Source of the DNA: Bordetella sp. BOR01
GTDB lineage: Bacteria > Pseudomonadota > Gammaproteobacteria > Burkholderiales > Burkholderiaceae_B
Direction: 5' to 3'
Assembly (NCBI RefSeq): GCF_019218885.1
Contig: NZ_JAHUWT010000002.1
Coordinates: 992,001-1,056,000 of the forward strand
DNA length: 64,000 nt
The notes under the pieces were generated by a model. The model had not been told where the DNA came from. It did no database searches and saw only the letters and a program-made list of their open reading frames with translations. Both the position numbers and the translations under genes were made by a program. Shown one piece after another: positions 16,025-24,360 of the stretch; within the stretch, counting starts at the first letter, position 1; every line of letters begins with the position of its first letter.

Positions 16025-17536
16025 ATGACGGAAACGGTTACGGATGTATTGGTTATCGGGGCCGGCGGAGCAGGCTTGGCGGCAGCGTACGAGGCCGCCA
16101 AAGCTGGCCGGCGCGTCGTGGTGCTGGAGAAAAATCCCCAGCCAGGCGGGTCGACGTCGTGGTCAGTGGGTTCGGTAACGGCTGCCGACACGCCGCACCA
16201 GCGAACCGCCGGCATCCGGGACAGTGCCCAAGCCCATTTCGAAGACCTTGCATTGCATGCCGGGGAACTCGCCAACCGAGATAATCTGCGCTTGAGGCGG
16301 ATCCTGGTCGACAACAGCAGCGAGATGCTGCAATGGTTGATGGATCTGGGTGTTGTCTTTGTCGGACCCCAGGAAGAGCCTCCGCATCGGGTGGCGCGCA
16401 TGCACAATGTCGTGCCCAACTCAAGATCGTTTGCATATCACCTGACCCGTCACTGCAGGGCCCTGGGCGTGGAAATCCTGACCCGCACCGCGTCCAGCAG
16501 CTTTATTGTCGAGAACGGCCGCGTACGGGGTGTGCAGGCCCTGGGGCCGGACGGCCGGCCGTTGCGGTTCATCGCCAGGCATGGCGTGGTTCTGGCTTCG
16601 GGCGATTACAGCGGTGCGGCGGACCTCAAGGGTAGTCTTGCCTCGGCGTCAGTCGTGCCGGTCGAGCCGGTGAATCCCACCGCTACAGGCGATGGCCACA
16701 GAATGGCGCTTGCCATCGGAGCCCGCGTGATCAACGGAGATATCGTCCGTGGCCCGATCATGCGGTTCATTCCTCCGTCGCGCCGCAATCTTGTTCAACG
16801 GCTGCCCCCGTCTCGCTTCGTTGCCCGGTCGATCGCCTGGTCGATGGGGCATCTTCCGCAAGCAATATTGCGCCCCTTCCTGATGAGCTTCCTTACTACC
16901 GCGCTGGGGCCTTCCACCGACCTGATGCGCCAGGGAGGGCTGCTGATCAACAAGCTTGGCCACCGGTTCACCAACGAACTGGGCAGCCCCGCGGCGGATG
17001 TTGCCCTGCAGCCCGAAAAGGTCGCGTGGATCGTCATGGACGAAGCGATTGCGGGCAAATTCAGAAAATGGCCGTACTTTATATCGACCGCCCCCGGCGT
17101 GGCGTATGCCTACCTGAAGGACTACCAGCGCAATCGGGCAGACATCTTTCATCGAGCAAGCACATTGCCGGAACTCGCTGCCCGCATGGGGGTTCCCGCT
17201 GGGGCATTGCGCGACACCATCGATGGGTACAACAGCTCAACCGATCGCGGTGCCCGCCCGGCGCTGGGATCGGGGCCGTACTACGCACTCGGCCCGGTCA
17301 AGAGTTATGTCGTGTTTACCGACGGAGGCCTGTCGGTAAGCGAACAACTGGAGGTGTTGGGCCCTGATGGCCAGCCTATTGCGGGCTTGTACGCGGCGGG
17401 CTCGGCAGGCCAGGGCGGCCTGCTGCTCGAAGGCCATGGGCATCACCTGGGCTGGGCCTTTGTCTCCGGCCGTATCGCCGGCCGCAATGCGGCGCAGTCA
17501 CCCGCAGCACCCTCCGATTTCCACCCACCTCAGTGA
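16025..17536 (+). CDS. FAD-dependent fumarate-reductase/ketosteroid-dehydrogenase-type flavoprotein
   Basis: 503 residues from the ATG at 16025. A GTG at 16019 sits better relative to AAGGA at 16007-16011 and would add two residues. GAGGAG is at 12-17. The C-terminal FAD motif GLYAAGSAGQGG is followed by GHGHHLGWAFVSGRIAGRNA. It is a soluble paralogue of the flavoprotein at 8820-10562, without the membrane tail. The family oxidises or reduces a carbon-carbon double bond next to a carbonyl. It is preceded by the second copy of the operator-like element and forms a two-gene unit with the AMDase-like gene 9 bp downstream. Confidence 0.91.
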   Translation: MTETVTDVLVIGAGGAGLAAAYEAAKAGRRVVVLEKNPQPGGSTSWSVGSVTAADTPHQRTAGIRDSAQAHFEDLALHAGELANRDNLRLRRILVDNSSEMLQWLMDLGVVFVGPQEEPPHRVARMHNVVPNSRSFAYHLTRHCRALGVEILTRTASSSFIVENGRVRGVQALGPDGRPLRFIARHGVVLASGDYSGAADLKGSLASASVVPVEPVNPTATGDGHRMALAIGARVINGDIVRGPIMRFIPPSRRNLVQRLPPSRFVARSIAWSMGHLPQAILRPFLMSFLTTALGPSTDLMRQGGLLINKLGHRFTNELGSPAADVALQPEKVAWIVMDEAIAGKFRKWPYFISTAPGVAYAYLKDYQRNRADIFHRASTLPELAARMGVPAGALRDTIDGYNSSTDRGARPALGSGPYYALGPVKSYVVFTDGGLSVSEQLEVLGPDGQPIAGLYAAGSAGQGGLLLEGHGHHLGWAFVSGRIAGRNAAQSPAAPSDFHPPQ

Positions 17537-17545
17537 GTAATCGAA

Positions 17546-18247
17546 ATGAGCAGAATCGGCTTGTTTGTGCCTTCCTCAAACACCACCATTGAACCGGAGT
17601 TCTACCGCACCTTGCCGCCGCACGTCACGCTGCATGCCGCCCGGCTATATTTGACGCAGATCGCAACGGATTCCATCGAGAACATCGTGGGCGATATCGA
17701 GGCGCAGGCGCGCAACCTGGCCAGTGCCGATGTGGATGTCCTCGTCCTGGGCGCCACGGCGCCCAGTTTTCTCAAAGGCCTGGGCTACGACGTCGAGATC
17801 ACCCGACGCATCGAGCTTGCCTCGGGCAAACCAGCCACCACGACCTCGACGGCCCTGGTCAACGCGTTGAAGGAACTCGGTATATCAAGAGTGGCACTGG
17901 GTGCCGCTTATGACGATCATGTGAACAGCATCGCCAGGAGCTTCCTGCAAGCCAACGGTTTCGAAGTTGTTCGCACCAAGGGGCTGGGCCTGGTTGACAA
18001 TCTGGTTGTCGGACGGCTGGACGGGACCAGTGCGCTTGAGCTGGCCCGCGATATCGACAGCCCGCAGGCGCAGGCCATAGTTCTTGCCTGCACCAACTGG
18101 AAGACCATGGACGTGCTGGAACAACTGGAGCAAGAACTCGGAAAGCCGGTCCTGTCTACCACGCAAGTCAGTATCTGGGCTGCATTACGGATGCTCGGGG
18201 AAACCGACGCCATCCCGGGATATGGCCGGCTGCTGCGCCAGATCTAG
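17546..18247 (+). CDS. Arylmalonate-decarboxylase-like protein (single catalytic cysteine)
   Basis: 233 residues, the size of arylmalonate decarboxylase (AMDase). The C-terminal catalytic cysteine is kept (Cys182 in ACTNWKTMD). The N-terminal one is replaced by Ala70 in LGATAPSF, where the two-cysteine isomerases have GCT and AMDase has glycine. Other AMDase-like features are TTSTA near 100-103 and the ending PGYGRLL. The pattern suggests a cofactor-free malonate decarboxylase or related lyase rather than a racemase or isomerase. It is the last gene of the unit that starts with the 16025 flavoprotein. Confidence 0.85.
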   Translation: MSRIGLFVPSSNTTIEPEFYRTLPPHVTLHAARLYLTQIATDSIENIVGDIEAQARNLASADVDVLVLGATAPSFLKGLGYDVEITRRIELASGKPATTTSTALVNALKELGISRVALGAAYDDHVNSIARSFLQANGFEVVRTKGLGLVDNLVVGRLDGTSALELARDIDSPQAQAIVLACTNWKTMDVLEQLEQELGKPVLSTTQVSIWAALRMLGETDAIPGYGRLLRQI

Positions 18248-18268
18248 TTCCTGCCTGGTACGGCGTGC

Positions 18269-18304
18269 GGTGGCGGGCAGGCGCTGTTTACCTGCCTGGC
18301 CACC
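18269..18304. terminator. Hairpin between convergent genes
   Basis: GGTGGC plus GGCAGG pair with CCTGCC plus GCCACC around a 9-nt loop, with one small internal bulge. It lies 20 bp after the AMDase-like stop and 55 bp from the end of the opposing crotonase gene. There is no T-tract, so factor-independent termination is uncertain. Confidence 0.5.
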
Positions 18305-18359
18305 GCTTCCGTGTTGTGCCCGCATGCCGGCCGTTGCTATTGCCCGGCTTGCCAGCGTG

Positions 18360-19169
18360 TCAGAAAGGACAATTGGGGTCGAAATTCGGGCTGCGCTTTT
18401 CCAGGAAAGCGTCGATCCCCTCGATGCCTTCCGGCCCCGCGAACCCGGTGAATTCCAGCGCGAGAGAGGCGTCGAAAATCGGCTGAGCCTGCTTTATCCA
18501 GTGGTTCAGCATCATTTTCGTCCAACGTTGCGCGGCAGGTGCGCCCTGGGCCAGGCGGGATGCAATCTCAACCGCACGAGCCTCTACTTCTTCATCGGGC
18601 AGCGCCAGAGAGACCAGGTTCATGCGTTCCGCTTCTTCGCCGGTGAAAGTTTCCGCCGTCAGCAGGTAGTACTTGGCCTTTGCCATGCCGCACAAGATAG
18701 GCCAGATGATGGCGGCGTGATCTCCCGCCGCCACGCCGATTTTCAGGTGTCCATCTGAGAACTTGGCGTCTTTTGCCACAACGGACACATCAGCCAATAG
18801 CAGTGTCGCCAGCCCGGCGCCCACTGCCCAGCCGCGCGCCGCGGTGACGATGGGCTTGCGGCAATCAAGCATATTGGTGACCAGGTCGCGCGACTCTTTC
18901 AGCGCCCGCATTCTCAGGGCGTAGTCGTCGCAGACTTTGCGTTCATGCTTCAGGTCGCCGCCGGCCGAGAATGTCTTCCCGTCCCCCGTGAAGATGACCA
19001 CATTCACACTGTCGTCGGCGTCGACATCCCGCCAGATCTCGGACACTTCCCGGTGCATGACGGCATCCATGGCCCCCATTTTCAGGGGCGATCGCATCGT
19101 AATGCGCAGCACCCTGGGGTTGGGGCGGTCAAAGGCGAGTCGTTCGTAACGTGCATAGCGGTCAGTCAT
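18360..19169 (-). CDS. Crotonase-superfamily protein lacking both hydratase glutamates
   Basis: 269 residues with the crotonase fold. The oxyanion-hole segments are kept (FSAGGDL at 67-73, AVGAGLA at 115-121). The two hydratase glutamates are replaced, by Ala121 and by His141 in FSDGHLKIG. A distinctive GVAAGDHAAIIWP segment follows at 145-157. It should still bind and polarise an acyl-CoA but probably does not hydrate; hydrolase, decarboxylase, isomerase or ring-opening activity is possible. It is encoded alone on the - strand, converging on the preceding cluster. Confidence 0.87.
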   Translation of the reverse strand: MTDRYARYERLAFDRPNPRVLRITMRSPLKMGAMDAVMHREVSEIWRDVDADDSVNVVIFTGDGKTFSAGGDLKHERKVCDDYALRMRALKESRDLVTNMLDCRKPIVTAARGWAVGAGLATLLLADVSVVAKDAKFSDGHLKIGVAAGDHAAIIWPILCGMAKAKYYLLTAETFTGEEAERMNLVSLALPDEEVEARAVEIASRLAQGAPAAQRWTKMMLNHWIKQAQPIFDASLALEFTGFAGPEGIEGIDAFLEKRSPNFDPNCPF

Positions 19170-19240
19170 TTTTTCCTTCCGTCGGAGATGGCCAGGTGCG
19201 GTTCGATGCGCTGGGATTCATTCACCCGGTAAAACACGCA

Positions 19241-19268
19241 AAACCCGTGCCAGGTAGGAACCGGGTTT
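19241..19268 (-). terminator. Possible terminator of the GntR gene
   Basis: Read on the - strand, AAACCCG pairs with CGGGTTT around a 14-nt loop and continues into TTTTGCGTGTTTT. It lies 137 bp beyond the GntR stop and between it and the crotonase gene. The stem is short. Confidence 0.42.
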
Positions 19269-19270
19269 CT

Positions 19271-19282
19271 GAAAGCGCTTTC
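19271..19282. promoter_or_regulatory. Perfect 12-bp palindrome GAAAGCGCTTTC
   Basis: The dyad sits about 100 bp upstream of the crotonase start (- strand) in a 235-bp gap. Its AAAGC/GCTTT half-sites are the same as those in the 15894-15930 element but without the 3-bp spacer. It may be an operator for the crotonase gene. Confidence 0.45.
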
Positions 19283-19404
19283 CTGTAGTCAAGGGCCAGG
19301 AAATGTGTCCTTGCCTGCCGGAGAATATAGATCACTGACCATGCAAAAAGCATCCAGTGTCTTTTGTGTACTCAAGGCGTGCACACACCCCCCGAAGGCG
19401 GTGG

Positions 19405-20184
19405 CTACATCCCGAAACCGGGCGCGCGCGAATCGGCGACGATGTGCAGTTCCCGCTCTGAGGGCGGGATATAGATGTGCTGGTAATAGACGGGGTCGGC
19501 GCCGGGCAGGCGCCCGGTAGCGCGAATGCCCGTGCACACCGTGCCGGCCGCCACTTCCAGCTTCTTGCATATCCCGGCAGGGGGGATTTCCTGCTTCATC
19601 ATCAGATCGGTCGTGGTGACCGCCTGGCCGCAGGCCTGGAAGATGATGTCCTTGAAATTCGAATGCGCCAGGTCCTGGAGTTCGATGGTGCTGAAAACAG
19701 GCGCCCTGTCGGCGTCTACATAGAAATCAATGTAGACGTAGAACTCGTCGGCGATGCGAATGCGCCGGGTGATCTCGACGGCATTGGCCGATGGCAAGTC
19801 CTTTTGCCATTGGCCGGCAGATGGCCGCAGGTTGCGCCCCAGTACCTCCGGGTATACCGGCAGGTAACTCTGGCCGTCGTCGCTGATGAATCGGCAGTGA
19901 AAGGGATGCGCCATGCGTCCCTTCTCCAGGCCCTTGACGAAGGATCCGTGTCCCGGGCGCCGGTCTATCACCCCGGTATCGGCCAATTCCCGCATCGCCC
20001 GCTGGATGGTGCCCAGGCTCATGGGCAGCGTGGCGGCCAATTGTTGCTCGTTGGGGATTTTGTCCCCCGACTGCAGGCTGCCCGTGGCGATGGCCTCGAC
20101 AAAGGCGTCCTTGAGGGAAACGTATTTCGGCACCCCGGGACGGAGGTGGCGCTTCAGGCGGGCAGATAGCTGGGCAAGATCCAT
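19405..20184 (-). CDS. GntR-family regulator with UTRA ligand domain (HutC/FarR type)
   Basis: 259 residues. The winged helix-turn-helix covers about 20-88 (EQQLAATLPMSLGTIQRAMREL forms the recognition part). A UTRA effector domain runs from about 105 to the end. The start at 20184 has no Shine-Dalgarno sequence, so translation may be weak or near-leaderless, as is common for autoregulated repressors. It is divergent from the sulfatase gene. The AT-rich inverted repeat at 20235-20264 between them is the obvious operator, so it probably represses both until its ligand (a sulfate ester or its product) binds. Confidence 0.9.
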   Translation of the reverse strand: MDLAQLSARLKRHLRPGVPKYVSLKDAFVEAIATGSLQSGDKIPNEQQLAATLPMSLGTIQRAMRELADTGVIDRRPGHGSFVKGLEKGRMAHPFHCRFISDDGQSYLPVYPEVLGRNLRPSAGQWQKDLPSANAVEITRRIRIADEFYVYIDFYVDADRAPVFSTIELQDLAHSNFKDIIFQACGQAVTTTDLMMKQEIPPAGICKKLEVAAGTVCTGIRATGRLPGADPVYYQHIYIPPSERELHIVADSRAPGFGM

Positions 20185-20234
20185 AGGAGGCAGATTATGC
20201 GCCGAGAGGGGCTTGCCCAGGTACAGACATGTTA

Positions 20235-20264
20235 TTACTATATAGCAATAAAGCTATTTAGTAA
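20235..20264. promoter_or_regulatory. Operator between GntR regulator and sulfatase
   Basis: TTACTATATAGC and GCTATTTAGTAA form 12-bp inverted arms with one mismatch and a 6-bp spacer. The repeat lies 51 bp from the GntR start and 20 bp before the sulfatase start, and overlaps the likely sulfatase promoter. The AT-rich dyad fits HutC-type GntR operators. Confidence 0.8.
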
Positions 20265-20283
20265 GTCAACAAGGAGAGCGGAG

Positions 20284-21744
20284 TTGAGCAAGCGCGGACG
20301 CAATGTCATCGTCATCATGTCGGATGAGCACAATCCCAAGGTCATGGGGTGCGCCGGCCATCCCGTTATCCACACCCCGAACCTCGACCGCCTGGCGGCC
20401 CGGGGCACGTGCTTCGGTGCGGCCTACACGACGAGCCCGGTCTGCGTTCCGGCTCGCGCGGCCTTCGCGCTGGGGAAGTACATCCATCAGATCGGGTTCT
20501 GGGACAACGCCGACGCCTACGATGGTTCGCAGCCCAGTTGGCATCACATCTTGCGGGACGCCGGGCACCAGGTCGTCTCCATCGGCAAGCTGCACTTCAA
20601 CAAGACCGGCGAGGACCACGGTTTCTCCGAGGAGCAGGTTCCCATGCACATCCTGGAAGGGAAAGGGGACTTGATGGGCTTGGTGCGCGATGATCTTCCC
20701 CGCCGTGGCGGCGCCAAAAAGATGATAGGCATGGCCGGGCCCGGCGAGTCTTCGTACACGCTCTACGATCGCGACATCTGTGCCCGCGCGCAGACCTGGC
20801 TGCGTACCCGTGGGCAGCAGGAAGCTGACAGGCCCTGGGCCTTGTTCGTTTCTTTCGTGGCCCCCCACTTCCCGCTTACCGCGCCGCCCGAGCACTACTT
20901 CCGCTACTTCAACCAGAAGCTGCCCATGCCCAAGCTGTACGCGCGCGAGCAGCGGCCGCAGCATCCCTATTTGTCGGACTATCGGAATAGCTTCTGCTAC
21001 GACGATTACTTCGAGTCCGATGCCGACGTGCACCGCGCGTTGTCCGGCTATTTCGGGCTGGTGAGTTTCCTGGATGAGCAGGTCGGCAAGATCGTTTCCG
21101 TATTCGACGAGCTGGGCATGGAGAAGGATACCGACGTGATCTACACCAGCGACCATGGCGACAACCTCGGGTCGCGCGGTCTGTGGGGAAAATCGACGAT
21201 GTACGAAGAGATTGCCGGTGTCCCGTTGATCTGCGTCGGCGAATCCTTTCCCAAGGGCGCGACGATGGAAACGCCGGTCAGCCATGTCGACGTATTCCCG
21301 ACCATCCTGAACCTGGCGGGGAAGTCGTTCGATGCAATCAAGGACACGCACCCGGGGGTGGACCTGGCCGAAATTGCCAACGGCGCCACGCCGGACCGCT
21401 GCGTGCTAAGCGAATACCACGGCATGGGATCCAGAAGCGCCGCTTTCATGATCCGCTTGGGGCAGTACAAATACGTGCATTACGTCGAGTACGCGCCTCA
21501 GCTCTTCGACCTGGATGCCGATCCCGAAGAGCTGACCGACCTCAGTGCCGATCCCGCTTATGCCCAGGCCCTGACAGCCTGCCGTGCCAGGCTGACCGCC
21601 ATGCTGGATCCCGCCGAAGTAGACGCGCGTGCGCGCAAACGCCAGGCAGAGCTGCTTGCCCTGCACGGCGGTCGCGAGGCCGTGATCGCCCGTGGCGATC
21701 TCGGCTTCACGCCTGCGCCGGGCGTTGCCGCGGATTTCCAATAA
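20284..21744 (+). CDS. Type I sulfatase (alkaline-phosphatase superfamily), sulfate ester hydrolase
   Basis: 486 residues from the TTG at 20284, chosen because AAGGAG at 20271-20276 is well placed. The frame is open further upstream, but that part lies in the operator and has no family similarity. The motif PVCVPAR near residue 45 contains the cysteine that is converted to formylglycine. IMSDEH near the N-terminus and TSDHGDNLG near 280 supply metal ligands. HQIGFWDNADAY and GKLHF resemble choline-sulfatase relatives. No signal peptide is seen, so it should act in the cytoplasm on an imported sulfate ester. It is transcribed with the next Bug gene. Confidence 0.91.
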   Translation: MSKRGRNVIVIMSDEHNPKVMGCAGHPVIHTPNLDRLAARGTCFGAAYTTSPVCVPARAAFALGKYIHQIGFWDNADAYDGSQPSWHHILRDAGHQVVSIGKLHFNKTGEDHGFSEEQVPMHILEGKGDLMGLVRDDLPRRGGAKKMIGMAGPGESSYTLYDRDICARAQTWLRTRGQQEADRPWALFVSFVAPHFPLTAPPEHYFRYFNQKLPMPKLYAREQRPQHPYLSDYRNSFCYDDYFESDADVHRALSGYFGLVSFLDEQVGKIVSVFDELGMEKDTDVIYTSDHGDNLGSRGLWGKSTMYEEIAGVPLICVGESFPKGATMETPVSHVDVFPTILNLAGKSFDAIKDTHPGVDLAEIANGATPDRCVLSEYHGMGSRSAAFMIRLGQYKYVHYVEYAPQLFDLDADPEELTDLSADPAYAQALTACRARLTAMLDPAEVDARARKRQAELLALHGGREAVIARGDLGFTPAPGVAADFQ

Positions 21745-21778
21745 GCCATAAGAAGACCACCAAGATAAGGAGAGAACC

Positions 21779-22747
21779 ATGCTACGCGGCCTCATTGCCT
21801 TGCTCATGACTTCAATGGCCGTGGCAGGCCCGTCCTGGGCTGCCTCCTGGCCCGAGCGGCCCGTCCGCTTCATCGTGCCGTTCCCGGCGGGGGGTGGCGT
21901 CGATACCGTGGCGCGCGTGTACGGCGCCGCCCTGGCCGGGCTCATCGGCCAGGAGATCATCATCGACAACCGTTCCGGAGCATCGGGCGCCATCGGGGCC
22001 CAGGCCGTGGCCAAGGCAGCACCTGACGGCTATACCTTCCTGATGTCGTCGCCAGCGGAAGTCATGGTCAATGCCATCGCCGGCCAGCCTATGTCCTACG
22101 ATCCCCGCAAGGACCTGGTACCGGTGGCGCTAGCCGGTGAAACGCCCCTGGCCATCGTCGCGCATCCTTCGGTCGGGGCACGGAACCTGAAGGATCTGAT
22201 CGCGCGTGCCAAGGCCGGTCAGCTCACGCTCAGCTACGGCACGCCGGGCCGCGGCAGCACGATGAACTTCGCCGGAGAAGCCCTCAAGTCCGAGACGGGG
22301 CTGGACTGGCAGCACGTGCCATACAAGGGCGCGGCGCCGGCGGTCAACGACGTGCTCGGTGGGCAGATCCAGATCGTCATCTCGGGCATGCCCCCGCTGG
22401 TCCAGCACATCAAGGCGGGCAAGCTGACCGCGCTTGCCGTGACCTCGTCGAAGCGTTCGCCCGTGCTGCCCGACGTGATGGCCGTGTCCGAGCTGCAGGG
22501 ATTGTCGGACTTCCGCTTCACCAACTGGATGGGGGTTTTCGCCCCGCAAGGCACCCCCCAGGAGATTGTCGACCGGATGGGGCAAGCATTCGAAACCGCG
22601 GCCAGGGACCCCGATGTGATGAAGCGCCTGCAGGATGCAGGGCTGGTTCCCAGCGGCATCCGCGGCCCCGCATTCGCCAAGTTCCTGGACGAAGAACGCG
22701 CCCGCTACCAGGATGTGGCTGGCAAGACGGCGATCAAGTCGGACTGA
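21779..22747 (+). CDS. Bug/TctC family periplasmic solute-binding protein
   Basis: 322 residues; the ATG at 21779 follows AAGGAGAGAACC. The signal peptide is about 22 residues, ending at SWA. The first ligand loop is GGGVDTVAR, then PDGYT; the second is HVPYKGAAPAVND. It is 34 bp downstream of the sulfatase and shares its operator, so it may bind the sulfate ester or the acid derived from it. A weak hairpin (22757-22789) separates it from the convergent aldehyde dehydrogenase gene. Confidence 0.92.
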   Translation: MLRGLIALLMTSMAVAGPSWAASWPERPVRFIVPFPAGGGVDTVARVYGAALAGLIGQEIIIDNRSGASGAIGAQAVAKAAPDGYTFLMSSPAEVMVNAIAGQPMSYDPRKDLVPVALAGETPLAIVAHPSVGARNLKDLIARAKAGQLTLSYGTPGRGSTMNFAGEALKSETGLDWQHVPYKGAAPAVNDVLGGQIQIVISGMPPLVQHIKAGKLTALAVTSSKRSPVLPDVMAVSELQGLSDFRFTNWMGVFAPQGTPQEIVDRMGQAFETAARDPDVMKRLQDAGLVPSGIRGPAFAKFLDEERARYQDVAGKTAIKSD

Positions 22748-22756
22748 TGCTGCCGT

Positions 22757-22789
22757 CCAGGCATGGGCGAACTCGCACGGGGTGCCTGG
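22757..22789. terminator. Possible bidirectional hairpin between convergent genes
   Basis: CCAGGCA and TGCCTGG pair across a 19-nt loop in the 58-bp gap between the Bug gene (+) and the aldehyde dehydrogenase gene (-). There is no T-tract on either side, so support is weak. Confidence 0.38.
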
Positions 22790-22805
22790 CATGCCGCAGG
22801 GTGCT

Positions 22806-24284
22806 TCATGCCTTGATGGCGAAGGGGTCGCGCGTCTCGTTCGAGAAATCGATCATGACATTCTTGCTGACCGTGAACTCGAGCAGGCCGAGCTCGCCGC
22901 GCTCGCGGCCGAATCCGCTCTCTTTGACGCCGCCGAATGGGGCCTGTGCGGAAACCATGCGGTAAGTATTGACCCAGACCACGCCGCTGCGCAGTTCCCG
23001 CCACATGCGCATGGCGCGCGAGATGTCCTGTGTCCACACGCCGGCCGCCAGGCCGAACGTGGTGCCGTTGGCCAGTTGCAGCGCCTGCGCCTCGGTATCG
23101 AACGGAATCACGGCAAGCACCGGGCCGAACACCTCTTCCTGCGCCAGGCGCATGGCGTTGTCGACTTCCGCGAAAATGGTGGGCTTGATGAAAAGTCCCT
23201 TGGCCAATGGACCTTCCCGGGCGGGTTCTCCCCCCGTTACCAGCCTGGCGCCTTCCTGCCTGGCGTGCTCGATACTCTGCAGGATCCGGTCGAATTGCGG
23301 CTGGTTGGCGGCAGTGCCCATTTCAGTGGCGGGGTCCAGCGGATCGCCCAGCACGATGCGCTCGGCCCGCGCGGCCAGCCGTTGCACGATCTGCGCGTAG
23401 ATAGTGCGTTGCACCAGCAAGCGCGAGCCGGCGATGCAGGTCTGGCCGGCCGCCGCGAAAATGCCCGCCAGCGCACCGACCTCGGCCTTGTCCAGGTCCG
23501 CGTCATCGAAGATGATGTTGGGCGACTTGCCGCCCAGTTCCAGCGCCACGGGAATCAACTGCCTGCCCGCCTCGGCGGCGATTTCGCGCCCACCCCTGCC
23601 GCTGCCGGTAAAGCTGATCTTGTCGATTCCGCCGCCGCCCACCAGCGAACGGCCCACGTCCACCGCGCCGGTCACGACATTGATGACACCCGGCGGAAAT
23701 CCCGCCGCCTCGAGCAGGCGGCAGAACTCCAGCGTCGTGGCGCTGGCATGTTCAGAAGGCTTGATGACCACGCAGTTTCCCGCGGCCAGGGCGGCGGGCA
23801 GCTTGTTGCCCAGCAGCGCGATCGGCGAGTTCCATGCGGTGATCATGGCAATGACGCCATAGGGTTCGCGCGCCACGAAATCGAACACATCGGGTTTGTC
23901 GAGCGGTATCACCGATCCCCATATCTTGTCGGCGTAGCCGGCAAAGAAGCGGAAGATTCGCGCCACGTAGAACATCTGTGCCTTGGTTTCGCGAATGGTC
24001 TTGCCGTTGTCCGTGCTTTCCAGCCTGGCCATCCGGTCGGCGTTGTCTTCGAGCAGGCCCGCCACGTTGTGCAGCAGCGCGGCTCGCTGGCTGCCGTTGG
24101 TCTTGCGCCATACGGTCTCGTACGCATTGCGGGCAGCCGCCACGGCGCGGCGGACGTCGGCGGGCGTGGCTTGCGGGATGCGTGCCCACTCTTGCTGGTT
24201 GAACGGGTTGATGGCGGCGAACGTATCGCCATCCGCGCCGTCTTGCCATTGCCCGTCGATATACAGCTGGTAGCGTGAGTGCAT
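22806..24284 (-). CDS. Aldehyde dehydrogenase (betaine-aldehyde/phenylacetaldehyde dehydrogenase type)
   Basis: 492 residues from the ATG at 24284, with TGGAGA 6 nt upstream. The catalytic Cys283 (GQTCIAGSR) and general base Glu249 (LELGGKSP) are present. Asn152 is in AWNSP, where most relatives have PWNFP. FTGSGRGG at 225-232 binds the cofactor. It oxidises an aldehyde to the acid with NAD(P)+ in the cytoplasm. It is divergent from a GMC alcohol oxidase/dehydrogenase gene, across a region with matching AT-rich inverted elements. The two enzymes would take an alcohol to a carboxylate. Confidence 0.93.
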   Translation of the reverse strand: MHSRYQLYIDGQWQDGADGDTFAAINPFNQQEWARIPQATPADVRRAVAAARNAYETVWRKTNGSQRAALLHNVAGLLEDNADRMARLESTDNGKTIRETKAQMFYVARIFRFFAGYADKIWGSVIPLDKPDVFDFVAREPYGVIAMITAWNSPIALLGNKLPAALAAGNCVVIKPSEHASATTLEFCRLLEAAGFPPGVINVVTGAVDVGRSLVGGGGIDKISFTGSGRGGREIAAEAGRQLIPVALELGGKSPNIIFDDADLDKAEVGALAGIFAAAGQTCIAGSRLLVQRTIYAQIVQRLAARAERIVLGDPLDPATEMGTAANQPQFDRILQSIEHARQEGARLVTGGEPAREGPLAKGLFIKPTIFAEVDNAMRLAQEEVFGPVLAVIPFDTEAQALQLANGTTFGLAAGVWTQDISRAMRMWRELRSGVVWVNTYRMVSAQAPFGGVKESGFGRERGELGLLEFTVSKNVMIDFSNETRDPFAIKA

Positions 24285-24360
24285 GTCGGTCTCCAGGGAT
24301 GGAAGCGGCGGCGTATCCGCCTGATCCATCCGAGGATAGCCCGCCGCTGCTATGGGAAAA

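Noticed and set aside
20197-20283. Upstream extension of the sulfatase gene from the ATG at 20197
   Set aside because: It would place coding sequence over the operator; AAGGAG and the TTG at 20284 give the normal sulfatase start.
22635-24278. Long + strand open frame (547 codons) opposite the aldehyde dehydrogenase
   Set aside because: It is low-complexity and histidine/glutamine/arginine-rich, while the opposite strand holds a complete ALDH with catalytic residues.
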